Assembly (NCBI RefSeq): GCF_003721595.1
Contig: NZ_RJJR01000005.1
Location: forward strand, 124,001-188,000
Direction: 5' to 3'
Source of the DNA: Hanamia caeni
GTDB lineage: Bacteria > Bacteroidota > Bacteroidia > Chitinophagales > Chitinophagaceae
Length of the DNA: 64,000 bases
Positions 1 to 10,800 of the stretch are shown here, piece by piece. Made by a program: the position numbers and the translations under genes. The notes under the pieces are model-generated. The model did no database searches. It was not told the origin of the DNA and worked only from the letters and a program-made list of their open reading frames with translations. Position 1 is the stretch's first letter. Each line of letters begins with the position of its first letter.

Positions 1-1016
1 TCATTTTAAAAATTTCCTACAGCGAAGCTTTAAATAAAGACATTCTTGCGCAGGGCGAATTGCTCAGTACCAAACTTTTCAGCATTTATTTAAATGAACA
101 GGAGATAGCGCACGTGTGGCTTCCGGCGCTGGAGTTTATGAGCATTGACCAAAATAATGAACCGCAGGTAGCCTCTATTAGAGAAAAGCTTTCCAAACTT
201 CTTGATATTCATAAAGGCACTCAGCTTTTTGTGACACAGGGATATATTTGCCGGAATGCTAAGGGCGAAATTGATAACCTCAAAAGAGGAGGCAGCGATT
301 ACAGCGCTTCTTTGATAGCCGCGGCTGTAGACGCTTCTGTATGCGAAATATGGACAGATATCAGCGGTATGCATAATAATGATCCACGTGTGGTAAAAGA
401 TACAAAACCGGTGAAACATTTATGTTTTGAAGAGGCGGCAGAACTGGCTTATTTCGGTGCAAAAATTCTCCACCCCGCCAGCATTTGGCCTGCCCAATAT
501 TTTAATTTTCCGGTCAGGCTTTTAAACACAATGGAGCCTGATGCCCCGGGCACTTTGATAGAAAGGGATTCTGATTCTGAAGGCGTAAAGGCCATAGCGG
601 CAAAAGATTTTATTACGGCGATTAAAATTAAAAGCAGCCGTATGCTGCTGGCTTATGGTTTTTTAAGAAAAGTATTTGAAGTATTTGAAAAATACCAGAC
701 TTCCATTGACATGGTTACTACTTCTGAAGTGGCCGTTTCGCTTACGATTGACAATGATACTTATCTCAATGATATAATCAGGGAGTTGGAGATGTTTGGC
801 AGCATTGAGATAGACAAAGCGCAAACTATCGTTTCGATAGTTGGCTATCATGTTGCCAAAACTGAAAACCTGTTGGCAAAAGTATTTGACAGCCTTACTG
901 AAATTCCTGTGCGCATGGTGAGCTTTGGTGGCAGCCAGCATAATATTTCGATTCTTGTGGCCCATGAGCATAAAGAAAAAACTTTACAGCTTTTGAGCCA
1001 TGGCCTTTTTGATTAG
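1..1016 (+). CDS. Aspartate kinase, C-terminal part (5' end outside window)
   Basis: The reading frame is open from base 3 to a TAG stop at 1014-1016, so this is the last ~337 codons of a gene beginning left of the window. The protein phosphorylates aspartate in the cytoplasm, the first step towards lysine, threonine and methionine. Visible family signatures are RGGSDYSASLIAAA (nucleotide-binding and active-site loop), EIWTDISGMHNNDPRVV, and the FEEAAELAYFGAKILHP segment typical of aspartokinases. The last ~130 residues form a regulatory region of ACT type, with SIDMVTTSEVAVSLT and IPVRMVSFGGSQHNISILV. After the ACT region comes a stop rather than a homoserine dehydrogenase domain, so it looks monofunctional. 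Family call is firm; feedback specificity cannot be read from the sequence. Nothing is visible of its upstream partners. Confidence 0.93.
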   Translation, partial: ILKISYSEALNKDILAQGELLSTKLFSIYLNEQEIAHVWLPALEFMSIDQNNEPQVASIREKLSKLLDIHKGTQLFVTQGYICRNAKGEIDNLKRGGSDYSASLIAAAVDASVCEIWTDISGMHNNDPRVVKDTKPVKHLCFEEAAELAYFGAKILHPASIWPAQYFNFPVRLLNTMEPDAPGTLIERDSDSEGVKAIAAKDFITAIKIKSSRMLLAYGFLRKVFEVFEKYQTSIDMVTTSEVAVSLTIDNDTYLNDIIRELEMFGSIEIDKAQTIVSIVGYHVAKTENLLAKVFDSLTEIPVRMVSFGGSQHNISILVAHEHKEKTLQLLSHGLFD

Positions 1017-1123
1017 CGTTTTACTTCTTGTTTTGGAAATAAAAAATCAAACTATTTGTTTATCTGCTGTCGTTTATTATAAGCCGTATAATCAACCTAT
1101 TTATTACAGGGATTAGTTTAAAA

Positions 1124-1157
1124 AATACGAACTCACCTTGGCTGGTAAGTTCGTATT
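1124..1157. terminator. Bidirectional terminator hairpin
   Basis: A 14-bp stem with one mismatch (arms 1124-1137 and 1144-1157, 6-nt loop) lies between the convergent aspartokinase (+) and the 713-residue gene (-). An A-run before the stem becomes a U-run when read on the minus strand. Confidence 0.7.
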
Positions 1158-1195
1158 AGTTGTCCTGTGTTTGCGATTATTTATTTATCCTTCAT

Positions 1196-3337
1196 TTATT
1201 TTGCCGCATCGCGAAGGCAAAAGCCCTGCACATCATTGTTGTAGAAGCCGATGGTGTGGGAGTTTAAAATGGTTCTGTCCCACGCGTCTATTCTCACATT
1301 ATAACCACACCTTGGTACGCCTGCAGTATGAATAACAAAAGTTCCGGATTTGCCGCCATTCGGTAATGTTCCGCCAATGTAGCTTAGACTGCTTGTGCCG
1401 GTGCCGTCTACATCTACTGTGGCCCCCTTAGCGGGTGTTACGCTTATCGTGAATGATCCTGCGTGGTCATCGATCATACTATAAGTTCCGGTTATATCAG
1501 TCCCTGTAGTAAAGTCTGCGCAATCCCCGCCGATTGCAGGATCAATATGAATATGAACATCGGGCCTTTCTGCATCCACCCACAATGACACACTTCCATT
1601 GGGATCATCGTAAATAATATTGGCCGCGTCTTTTGCCTGGATCCGGATTTGGTGCTTGCCTTCTTCAGTTGCATGATACCGTCCCAGCAAATCTGCGACA
1701 ATATTGGTTACCGGGGTTTGTAAAAATGGTATCCATCCCTGCGCATCCGGGTTCAAAACAACATCATTTAACGAGCCAAGCGTATCGGTGGTTATCGTTT
1801 GTGTGTCCATTAAAGGTTGCTCCACGCTGCCGGGTTTTGTAACCAGGAACCGATATTTCATTCCGCCACCGGCAAAGAAAATATTTCCGATTAATTCCAT
1901 AGTTCCATAGAACGGACTGTTTTTGGCTCCGCCTAAAGACGCTGCAGAGAAGGTGGTGGCCAATCCTGTAATGTCATTGATATCATCTACTGACATGCCT
2001 CCAACTTTTTCCAAAACTACCGTAGTCTGGCCGGGGTAAACATTCTTTGGTAATGGTTTAATTTCTACGTTACATTCTTCCCAATCTCCGTAAGAGGCTA
2101 TATAATTCGGATTATTGGGTGGAGGAGGCACATTCCACGAAAGAATGGCTTTCACTTTAGCTTTGCCCGCAATACACCATTCTTTTTGATACGGAAGAAG
2201 ATTTACAGAATGCATGACGTTGTACCATAATCCATCATTTGGAGCAGACGATATATCATGCACCGCGACTGAAGAGGTGCCGATATAAATATACCCGCCT
2301 CCGAAATCCATGTAAAACGCAACATATTCTTTACTTCCATGGTGGCATAAATCGCCCGAATAACCCAAAGGTTTTTTAAGGACTACGCTGGCATGCAGTG
2401 TATTTAGTTCCCTGTTTAAGGCCACACACTTTACCTCTTCGTAGGTGGTATTAAATTGGAGTAGCTTGATTTTGTTAACCAGGTCGGCCCAGTTAAATCC
2501 TTTTACATTGATGTTACTTTCAATAGGCGAAAGGGCAGAAATTTTTGAAATTTCATCAATTTGCTTCATTACAATCCGGCTGTCCTCTACCTGGCCTTTA
2601 TATGCCTGTTGCAAATATTGGAGCGTCAATGGCCCCGGATCGGGCTGTGGAGGAATAGGCGGAATAAGGGGTTGTAACTTTTCGATATTTGCCAACAACT
2701 GATTTTGTATTGTATCGTCCAGCTTCACTCCTTTTTTAATATAACACCAGATGCTATGGCTAGGGGCTATCTGGATATTTGTTTCCATTACATTTCCCCA
2801 CACGGGTATCCAGTTTGGCAAATTAGCAGGTGGCAAACTGTTCCACGAAAGGATGGCGCGCACTCTTGGAAGTATGGCGGCATCATCGCAGCACGAAGAT
2901 TTTTTTGGTGTAATCTTTAGCCGGACGTTATAGCAATAAATATCTGCCGGAAGATCATGAACGTTCGTTGCGACAACTCCCTCATCAACCCAGGTTCCGT
3001 TCCGCAGGTAATCAACGTAAAAACGCACATACTCGGCGCTGCCGTTCGTGCATGGGCCACCACCATAGCCACCACTTTGCTTTATGGTGATGGCAGCATT
3101 CAATAATTGTAAATCAGGATTATAGCTTACACATTTTAATTCTTCATAAAAAACATTTCCGGCAATCTGTACCACGAGCTTTTCTTTGCTTTCTTTGAGA
3201 TTCCCAAAATAGTTGGCGTTAGAAAGCTGCAGTGCTTTGAAATTTGACCGCAGATCCAAATATTCCAGGTCTTTTGGTGGTGTTACCGGCAAATCTTTTG
3301 TGGCTGTTATTTTTGTTGTTGAAATTTCTTTTGCCAT
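1196..3337 (-). CDS. Uncharacterised 713-residue protein with a duplicated domain
   Basis: I do not recognise this family. The protein starts MAKEISTTKITATKDLP and shows no signal peptide, lipobox or membrane segment, so it is probably cytosolic or exported by another route. Two copies of a ~150-residue module are visible. The first, around residues 60-200, has EELKCVSYNPDLQLLNA, GSAEYVRFYVDY, VRAILSWN and WGNVMETNIQI. The second, around 290-440, has EEVKCVALNRELNTLHA, GSKEYVAFYMDF, VKAILSWN and YGDWEECNVEI. Cysteines and aromatic positions are conserved between the copies, with a proline-rich linker (PLIPPIPPQPDPGP) between them. The last ~270 residues are a separate Gly/Asp/Thr-rich beta-type region. 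Moderate Bacteroidota-style promoter sequence lies upstream, and a LytTR gene lies 90 bases further upstream on the same strand. A structural or binding role is possible, but no function can be assigned. Confidence 0.8.
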   Translation of the reverse strand: MAKEISTTKITATKDLPVTPPKDLEYLDLRSNFKALQLSNANYFGNLKESKEKLVVQIAGNVFYEELKCVSYNPDLQLLNAAITIKQSGGYGGGPCTNGSAEYVRFYVDYLRNGTWVDEGVVATNVHDLPADIYCYNVRLKITPKKSSCCDDAAILPRVRAILSWNSLPPANLPNWIPVWGNVMETNIQIAPSHSIWCYIKKGVKLDDTIQNQLLANIEKLQPLIPPIPPQPDPGPLTLQYLQQAYKGQVEDSRIVMKQIDEISKISALSPIESNINVKGFNWADLVNKIKLLQFNTTYEEVKCVALNRELNTLHASVVLKKPLGYSGDLCHHGSKEYVAFYMDFGGGYIYIGTSSVAVHDISSAPNDGLWYNVMHSVNLLPYQKEWCIAGKAKVKAILSWNVPPPPNNPNYIASYGDWEECNVEIKPLPKNVYPGQTTVVLEKVGGMSVDDINDITGLATTFSAASLGGAKNSPFYGTMELIGNIFFAGGGMKYRFLVTKPGSVEQPLMDTQTITTDTLGSLNDVVLNPDAQGWIPFLQTPVTNIVADLLGRYHATEEGKHQIRIQAKDAANIIYDDPNGSVSLWVDAERPDVHIHIDPAIGGDCADFTTGTDITGTYSMIDDHAGSFTISVTPAKGATVDVDGTGTSSLSYIGGTLPNGGKSGTFVIHTAGVPRCGYNVRIDAWDRTILNSHTIGFYNNDVQGFCLRDAAK

Positions 3338-3375
3338 AATGATATTTTTTGGGGGTTAAGATTTAGGGTTACTCC

Positions 3376-3407
3376 CAAAAATATTATTACCGGCTTTCTG
3401 TTGGCAA
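3376..3407 (-). promoter_or_regulatory. Candidate Bacteroidota promoter of the 713-residue gene
   Basis: On the minus strand, a TATTTTTG box (positions 3383-3376) matches the TAnnTTTG -7 consensus exactly. A TTG at 3407-3405 lies 21 bases upstream as a -33 element. The start codon at 3337 is ~39 bases downstream. AT-rich sequence makes chance matches possible. Confidence 0.4.
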
Positions 3408-3427
3408 CACTTTTACGTGATTTCATT

Positions 3428-3877
3428 TCACGTATAGCTGCTTTTTAGTAAATGGCTTAAAAACGGGGATATCCGGTGAGGGGTGGCTATTGAAAATCCA
3501 TTGATTAAGTATAGAATCTTATGACTTTCATTGATATGCGAAAAATAATTGAGGTTGAGCACATAAAATTTATTGAGGCGGACAAAATTTTGCTTAGGCA
3601 ACAGATTCATCAATTCTTTGAGCGTGCTGTGCCTTGTCATCCATTTCATTTTTTCTCCACAATTAATAAGCGTTTTTACATAATGGTCAGCGCTGATTCC
3701 AAAAATTATTTCATCAGAATGTGCCCATATATATTTTTCTTTCTTTTCTTCAAAACGGATAAACTCAATACAATTGGTACTTACATCCGCAGGGTTTGAA
3801 AGTGTAATAAAATTTCTCTTTTCGGAATAAATCGTATTTACGAGATCATTATTCATTATGTAATTGTGAATTCTCAT
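3428..3877 (-). CDS. Stand-alone LytTR-type DNA-binding protein
   Basis: A 149-residue protein without a receiver domain. The C-terminal ~95 residues match the LytTR DNA-binding fold: ADHYVKTLINCGEKMKWM, then RHSTLKELMNLLPKQNFVRL, NKFYVLNLNYFSHI and a final SIATPHRISPFLSHLL. The N-terminal ~50 residues are short and not recognisable as a receiver, so control by phosphorylation is unlikely. Bacteroidota often encode such single-domain LytTR proteins. It precedes the 713-residue gene on the same strand by 90 bases and could regulate it, though that is inference from position only. MRIHNYIMNN gives a start at 3877; an in-frame ATG seven codons later is an alternative. Confidence 0.8.
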   Translation of the reverse strand: MRIHNYIMNNDLVNTIYSEKRNFITLSNPADVSTNCIEFIRFEEKKEKYIWAHSDEIIFGISADHYVKTLINCGEKMKWMTRHSTLKELMNLLPKQNFVRLNKFYVLNLNYFSHINESHKILYLINGFSIATPHRISPFLSHLLKSSYT

Positions 3878-4309
3878 AAATTTAAAAATGAGATTTTGGG
3901 TAACCGGTATATCAGGCGTTGACGCATGTTATTACTTTGGGCCAATGGATTATCAAATCTTAATCAGGGAACTTCTTTTGCACCGGGAACTATTTAAGGT
4001 TTTCTTTTTAATAAAAAAAACCTGAAACAGTTTTCACTAAAATGTAAAATGAAATTACAGTATTAAACAATTACATAAAAACATCATGTAATGCTTACCT
4101 TAAACAATGATGTAACCGGTAGGGATATACAACCCAGTGGTAGAACTCCACTAACGGTACGTCAGATCAAATTAGTAAAATAAAAATTCCGCTTATTTAT
4201 CTGCCTGCTGTCAGACGGTTGGCTCTGCTATATTGCCATAGATTTCTTCCGCACAGGATAACCAAAGCGAAAACAAATTGCTACATTTATTCTTAATAAA
4301 TTCAGATCA
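3878..4309. other. Gene-free stretch, 432 bases
   Basis: AT-rich divergent intergenic region between the LytTR gene (-) and the glycoside hydrolase (+). It holds a weak hairpin at 3997-4023 (AGGTTTT/AAAACCT) and a small stem at 4136-4152. TACATTTA at 4282-4289 is one base off the -7 consensus, but no -33 TTG lies at the right spacing. No coding remnant was seen. Confidence 0.5.
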
Positions 4310-6517
4310 ATGAAAAAAAACGTATTGTGTATTTTTCTTGTTTTCCTCTTCCTACAAACAGGCATCTCCCAAAATATTTTATTGCAAAAGTTTAACGAGC
4401 TTCCTGTGTATGCTTCTCAGAAAGCAGCCCTACACGAAAGTGACTGGTTGTTAGAAAAAGTTGGATATGCGGCCGCTGTTTACAAAAGTGGAAACGGTAA
4501 AGATTTAGTTATAACCAATGGATTGATAAGCCGTGAATTTCGCATGCAGCCTTATTTTGCCTGCTTCAGCTTTCGCAACCTGATGACGCCAAAAGAAATG
4601 ATTAGGACTATTCAACCAGAAGGGCAAATCGAAGTAGATGGAATTGATTATAATATCGGCGGCCTAAAAGGGCAGTTTGAATATGCCTACATGAAATATG
4701 ACTGGCTTGAAAAATTTACTGCTGATCCTGCAGCCTTTCAATTAAAGAATTTTGAAGTAAGAAATATTCAAAAGCGGTTTTCGTGGACGCCGCGGCGCTG
4801 GGCACTGAACAAACAGTGGCCACCAAAAGGAATAGAAATTATTTTCTATTTTTCATCATCCCAAAAAAGTGCGGAAAATATTCAGGTAGCAGTGCATTAC
4901 GAAATGTATGATAATATTCCTTTGATGAGCAAATGGATAACCATTGTAAACAATTCTGATAAAGAAATCAGAATCAATTCATTCAAAAATGAAATTCTTT
5001 CCGTAGTGGAAGAAGAGTCGGTAGTAGGCGGTGATGGGCGCCTGGCCACACCGCATATTAATGTGCAAAGCGACTATTCTTTTGGCGATATGACTTCCAA
5101 ATATGCTGACCACACCACTTATTGGCTGCCGGATACTTTGTATACCTCGCAGGTAAATTACAATTTGAAAACACCCTGCCTCCTGGAGAGTAAACCGCCT
5201 ATCGGCCCTTCTTATCGCCTGCAGCCGCATCAAACATTTGAGCCCTTCCATACATATGAAATGATGTATGATAGCTATGATAAGGAGCGTTGCGGGCTGG
5301 CAGAAAGGAAAATGTATCGCATCATTGCTCCATGGGCAACTGAAAATCCGATCTTCCTTCACCTTACTTCTACCGATCCGGTAGTCGTAAAAAATGCGGT
5401 AGACCAATGCGCAGCCACGGGTTTTGAAATGATAATCCTGAGTTTCGGGAGTGGCTTAAATATGGAAGATACCAGCTACGCTAACATTCATAAAATTAAA
5501 TCGTTGGTGGATTATGCGCACAGCAAAGGAATTGAAATGGGAGGATACTCTTTGTTTTCCAGCAGAACCATTGATGCACAAAATGATGTGATTAATCCTG
5601 AAACCGGGAAGCCCGGTGGCGCAATTTTCGGAAATGCGCCGTGCCTTGGAAGCGAGTGGGGCATTGCGTATCTCAAAAAAATAAAAAGATTTATTGAAAA
5701 AACAGGATTCGATTTGCTGGAACATGACGGCCCTTATCCGGGAGATATTTGCGCTTCCACTTCGCATCCCGGCCATGACGGAAAAGATGATTCTCAGTGG
5801 AAACAATGGTGGCAAAGTATTTCATTCTATCGTGAACTTAGAAAAAATGACATTTATATCAATGCGCCTGATTGGTATTTTTTGAACGGAACTAATAAAG
5901 TGGGCATGGGCTATCGCGAAACGGACTGGTCGTTGCCGCGCGATCGCCAGGTGATAATTGAGCGGCAAAATATTTATGACGGTACATGGAATAAAACGCC
6001 CTCTATGGGATGGACCTTTGTGCCGCTTACGCGATATCATGGCGGTGGCGCTGCTGCCACGATTGAACCATTGTCTGAACATTTGAAAGATTACGAAGCT
6101 CATTTGGTTCAAAATTTTGGAAGCGGCGCCCAGGCTTGTTATCGGGGCCCGAGATTATTTGACGCGCCTTCCACTGAAGCGCTTGTGAAAAAGCAGGTTA
6201 GCTGGTATAAAAAGTACCGCGATATTTTGAATTCGGATATCATTCACCTGCGCCGGGCCGACGGCCGCGATTATGACGCGATGCTTCATGTGAACCCGCG
6301 TTTGAAAGAAAAAGGATTGCTAATGGTCTATAATCCGTTAGATACGCCGATTACCAGGGAGATTAAAGTTCCTTTATATTATACAGGAATATCCCGCGTG
6401 GCAACCGTGAGCGAAAAAGAGGGTAACAAAACAAAATATCCACTTGATGAAAATAAAAATATCGTGTTACGGTTATCCATACCTGCAAATGGTTACAACT
6501 GGTTTTTAATTGAATAA
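4310..6517 (+). CDS. Secreted alpha-galactosidase-like glycoside hydrolase
   Basis: 735 residues with a clear signal peptide (MKKNVLCIFLVFLFLQTGISQ). The N-terminal half is a beta-rich domain (EGQIEVDGIDYNIGGLKGQ). The middle carries a TIM-barrel pattern typical of the GH27/GH36 alpha-galactosidase clan: GFEMIILSFGSGLNME, then VDYAHSKGIEMGGYSLF, then TGFDLLEHDGPYPGD, where Asp of EHDGPY is at the expected place for a catalytic acid residue. YINAPDWYFLNGTNKVGMGY follows, and the C-terminal ~80 residues look like a closing beta domain. It should act on alpha-linked galactosides or related sugars in the periplasm or outside the cell. Exact family and linkage are uncertain. The next gene, on the same strand, is a secreted phosphodiesterase ~100 bases away. 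Confidence 0.75.
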   Translation: MKKNVLCIFLVFLFLQTGISQNILLQKFNELPVYASQKAALHESDWLLEKVGYAAAVYKSGNGKDLVITNGLISREFRMQPYFACFSFRNLMTPKEMIRTIQPEGQIEVDGIDYNIGGLKGQFEYAYMKYDWLEKFTADPAAFQLKNFEVRNIQKRFSWTPRRWALNKQWPPKGIEIIFYFSSSQKSAENIQVAVHYEMYDNIPLMSKWITIVNNSDKEIRINSFKNEILSVVEEESVVGGDGRLATPHINVQSDYSFGDMTSKYADHTTYWLPDTLYTSQVNYNLKTPCLLESKPPIGPSYRLQPHQTFEPFHTYEMMYDSYDKERCGLAERKMYRIIAPWATENPIFLHLTSTDPVVVKNAVDQCAATGFEMIILSFGSGLNMEDTSYANIHKIKSLVDYAHSKGIEMGGYSLFSSRTIDAQNDVINPETGKPGGAIFGNAPCLGSEWGIAYLKKIKRFIEKTGFDLLEHDGPYPGDICASTSHPGHDGKDDSQWKQWWQSISFYRELRKNDIYINAPDWYFLNGTNKVGMGYRETDWSLPRDRQVIIERQNIYDGTWNKTPSMGWTFVPLTRYHGGGAAATIEPLSEHLKDYEAHLVQNFGSGAQACYRGPRLFDAPSTEALVKKQVSWYKKYRDILNSDIIHLRRADGRDYDAMLHVNPRLKEKGLLMVYNPLDTPITREIKVPLYYTGISRVATVSEKEGNKTKYPLDENKNIVLRLSIPANGYNWFLIE

Positions 6518-6619
6518 AATATAGTTATTTGAATTTTCATCGGAGTAATATTGTGCTCACTATTATATCTTCAAAACAGCGATTGATTTATGCTATCAAT
6601 TTACGAAAACAAAAAAATC

Positions 6620-7717
6620 ATGAAATTAAAAATCCCCTTATTTATTGCTTTACTGTTTTTGATATTACCTTCTTATGCGCAAAGAGAACATAAACCCAAA
6701 AACGCAGTAGTAATATTAATTGACGGCTACCGCTGGCAGGAACTTTTTAAAGGAGCTGATTTCGATTTACTAAATGATAAAAAATACAACACCGGCGATT
6801 CTTTACAACGTTTCAAAAAATATTGGTCGGAAAATTTGGAAGAAAGAAGAAAAAAATTAATGCCTTTTACATGGAGCAAAATGGCAAAGCACGGGCAGTT
6901 GTATGGAAATCGCGACCTGGGCAACTTTGTGAATGTGGCCAATCCCTATTGGTTTTCTTATCCGGGCCGTGCAGAAATTTTGAGTGGTTTTGTGGACACA
7001 GCAATCAATTCAAACGAGTATGGAAGCAACCCAAATACGAATGTGCTTGAGTTTATTGATAATCAAAAAGAATATAAGGGTAAAGTGGTTACGTTTGCTT
7101 GTTGGCGCGCCACAGGAAGATGCCTGCATAAAGACAAAAGTCCAATGCTCATCAATGTTCCGTGGGAAAACATTACCGGAAATAATCTGACTGAAGCAGA
7201 AATTCTTGCGAACGAAATGCAGCATTTTATTCCCCAAATCTGGGGCGATGATGAGCGGCTGGATGCGAATGTTTATGCCCTGGCAAAATCTTATATTATG
7301 GCCCATCATCCGAAAGTTGCTTACCTTGATTTTGGCGATACGGATGAATATGCTCACTCAGGTAAATATGAAAGCTACCTCGATGATATTCATAACCTTG
7401 ATGCCATGATTGGAAAACTTTGGGAAACGATGCAAAAGGATGTTTTCTATAAAAATAATACCACATTTTTTATTGTTCCCGATCATGGAAGAGGCGTGGG
7501 CGCTCAATGGACCGACCATGGCAGTGGCACACCACACAGCAATGAAACCTGGTTTATGGTAATGGGCCCGGATATCAAACCTTCGGGAGAAATGAAAAGC
7601 AGTGAACAAATTTTTCAAACTCAATATGCAGCTACCATTGCAAACTTGTTAGGATTTGATTATATGGTTCCGGGAAAATCCGTCGGGGGAAAAATAAAAA
7701 CTGTGTCGAACAGATAG
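6620..7717 (+). CDS. Secreted alkaline-phosphatase-superfamily phosphodiesterase
   Basis: Metal-dependent hydrolase of the alkaline phosphatase superfamily, nearest to type I phosphodiesterase/nucleotide pyrophosphatases. Start chosen at ATG 6620, giving MKLKIPLFIALLFLILPSYAQ, a clean signal peptide; an upstream start at 6590 would bury it behind ten residues. Metal-site motifs are visible in order: AVVILIDGYRW (first Asp), the nucleophile region FSYPGRAEILSG, YLDFGDTDEYAH (Asp and His ligands), and FIVPDHGRG followed by TDHGSGTPHSNETW. Likely location is the periplasm. The substrate (phosphodiester, phosphonate or sulfate) cannot be decided from the motifs. It follows the alpha-galactosidase-like gene and may be co-transcribed with it. 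Confidence 0.82.
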   Translation: MKLKIPLFIALLFLILPSYAQREHKPKNAVVILIDGYRWQELFKGADFDLLNDKKYNTGDSLQRFKKYWSENLEERRKKLMPFTWSKMAKHGQLYGNRDLGNFVNVANPYWFSYPGRAEILSGFVDTAINSNEYGSNPNTNVLEFIDNQKEYKGKVVTFACWRATGRCLHKDKSPMLINVPWENITGNNLTEAEILANEMQHFIPQIWGDDERLDANVYALAKSYIMAHHPKVAYLDFGDTDEYAHSGKYESYLDDIHNLDAMIGKLWETMQKDVFYKNNTTFFIVPDHGRGVGAQWTDHGSGTPHSNETWFMVMGPDIKPSGEMKSSEQIFQTQYAATIANLLGFDYMVPGKSVGGKIKTVSNR

Positions 7718-7873
7718 TATCCAATAATTTTAATTGGTTTATGTGAAATGACGTTTGCCTGGAATCTTGTTTCAGCGCATAAACATTTGCGAAATTTTAC
7801 TTTCAATTCATACATCAAAATCCTCAATTCATCCAGGTTTTTTGCTTAAAAATATTTCCATTTTACTGATATT

Positions 7874-10800
7874 ATGGCGGCGCAGATTATATTTGAAATA
7901 AATAATTCCGCATTGCCACGCACACTGTTTATATTAATTTTTTTCCAGTTTTTTTGGAGCTGTGAGGCCGAAAGCCAATCAAAATATATTTTCAATCATC
8001 TTGGCATCAAAGACGGATTATCATCAGAAAAAGCACACGCCACAGCGCAGGATTCCAAAGGTTATATCTGGATTGCCACCAAAAATGGATTGCAACGGTT
8101 TGACGGCGTGCGTTTTTTGTCGTTCCGGCACCAGGAAGGCGATTCAACCTCCATTCCGCACAACAGTATTATGCGGCTTTGTATAGACAAGCATGATAAG
8201 CTTTGGATAATCACGGCTGATTTTAAGCTGGGCTATTTTGATATAAACCGGTTCCGTTTTCACCCGGTAAAAATTGTATTCAAAAACAAAATGTTGAACA
8301 GGGCAGAAGGCGATTTTTATACGGATGAAAACCAGGAAATCATTTTAGTGCTTCATCATTACAATGACGATGCGTGGGGCATTGTCACGTTCGATCAAAA
8401 GAAAAATATTTTTTCAGATGAAGATAAAAGGTTCGACCTGCCCGGCGACCGGAGAATATCTTTTTTTTCAATTGACAGCCTGCATCATCATTATTGGTAC
8501 GGCACAAACCAGGGATTGGTAAAATACAATCCTGAAACTGGTAACTTCAATTATCGCGGTCACAATCCTGATAAAGATGCCATTATCAATGCACTTCAAA
8601 ATTTTTCAGAAACGGGCCATCCTTTGTTAGACCGTCGCGGAAATTTTTGGATGACCACTTTCCAGGATAATAAAAATGTACATCTCATATTTTATGATTT
8701 TAAAAATAAGAAAGTAATTGATCGGAGTGATGAATTGCAAAAAGCAATCGGCACCTATTATGAAATACACAACATTCTGCCGGGAAGTGATGGCGATGTC
8801 TGGTTAAATGGATTGGGCATGCTGGTGCATGTGAATGACAAGAATAATTTTGAAGTGGTGCCCCTGAATTCTTTTGAAGAATACAATATCAATTTCGAAG
8901 ACTCATACACGTTTAGGCACGACAGGGAGAATAACACATGGATTACTACTGACAATGGTTTGTATTGGTTCAATCCACAGGCCAATCTCTTTCGCTCAAC
9001 GCCAATCAGGCGCTTCAATTCCCGTAAAAATTTTAAGGCAGATGTCACCGATATTAAAGAATTGCACAACGGCAATATCCTGGTTTCTACCTGGGGCGCC
9101 GGCCTGGTGGAATATGATAAAAATTTTGAGCCGGTGAACTCACCAATCGTACGCCAGGGAATAGAAAAAGGCGAGGAGATGGTTTGGTCGATATTACAAC
9201 GCAGGAATGGAGATGTCTGGCGCGGGCACCAGGATGGATGGCTCTACATTTATCATGCAAAATCAAATTCCACAGAAAAAATCCAACTGCCGGTATTTAG
9301 AAAAAAAACCATCAGGCAAATCGCAGAAGACAGGAACGGAAATCTTTGGTTTGGCACTCAGGGTGGCGATGTTATAAAATGGATATCGAAATCAGACTCT
9401 TTTTATTTGGCCAGAAAGATGAACAAACTCGTAAAGCGTTTGTACGGTGACAACAAAGGCGACATCTGGGTTATAACAGAGAAAGTGATTCAGTTGAATG
9501 CTGACAATGATTCTATGATGCATGAATATGTGCCTTTAAAAGCTGATGGCAGGCATTTGCCTTCACCGGATCTCAACGATATTAAACAATATGATGACAG
9601 CACTTTTATTATAGCAGGCGAACAGGTGAGCATTTTAAATACGAATACGGGAATGTTCCGGTATCTAAGCTCAAATACAGGCATGCCTTCAGATTACATT
9701 TCCAATGTAGTTATTTCAAAAGATGGTAATCCCTGGATGAGTACTGAGAATGGTATTTATGTGCGAAATTTTAAAACTACAGTAAGCTCAACTTTTGGCC
9801 CCGAGGATGGTTTAATCAACAGCAAATTTGCGAATGCCGCTTCCTGCCTGCTCCGCAATGGCACTATCATTTTTGGAACAAGCCGTGACATACTGAGTTT
9901 TGACCCTTTAAAGTTGTATAGTCCTGAATTTGCTCCGCCGCATGTGGAAATAACGGCAGTGAAACTTTTTAATAAAAATCTCCTGGTTGATTCAATCCTG
10001 CATTTGAAAAGAATGGAGGTAAAGTACTTCGAAAATTCATTTGTTTTTCAATTTTCCACGCTTTCATTTATGTGGAAATACAACACAGCCTACATGATGG
10101 AAGGGATTGATAAAAAGTGGGTCAAGAGCAGCTCATCTAATGAAGCCGTCTATTCTTATTTGCCGCCCGGTAATTACGTTTTTAAAGTAGGTGCACCTGA
10201 CAGTAAAGGGAACATAAGCAACATTGTGTCGATGCCGATTCACATAGAGGCGCCCATCTGGAAAACCTGGGAATTCTATACTACCCTTTTACTTCTTGGA
10301 GGATTTATAATCTGGCGTTTATACAAAGAGAGAAAAAATCACTGGAAAAATATATTGTATATGCGCAGCACAATTGGAAAGGATTTGCACAACGAGGTGA
10401 GGACAACCCTTAAAAATATCAGCGCATTGAGCGAAATAGCTGCAATAAAAGCAGATTCAAACCAGGAGCAGGCAAAAGATTATATCCGCGAGATAAAGCA
10501 GAAAAGCCGCCGCTCCGTTATCGCCATGGATGATGTAATGTGGAGCATCGATCCCGCAAATGATTCAATGAATAAAATTATTGACAGGATTTATGAAATT
10601 GCGGATACACTTAACAGTGAGTATGAAACCCGGATAGACATTGACATTGATAAAAACGTGCAGCACCTGCGGTTTTCAATGAAAGAAAGGCTCGAATTTA
10701 TGATGATCTACAAAAGAGCGGTTTTACTTCTGAGCCGCGATAGCCACTCCAAACACATCAAGGTTGATTTGGATAAGGAAAAGGGCGGCCTTTCGTTGAA

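Noticed and set aside
1138..1335. 65-codon plus-strand frame over the 3' end of the 713-residue gene
   Set aside because: Overlaps a terminator and a well-supported minus-strand gene; translation has no protein-like features.
4081..4160. Possible tRNA-like arms (AGTGG/CCACT)
   Set aside because: No acceptor stem, anticodon arm or conserved tRNA bases around it.
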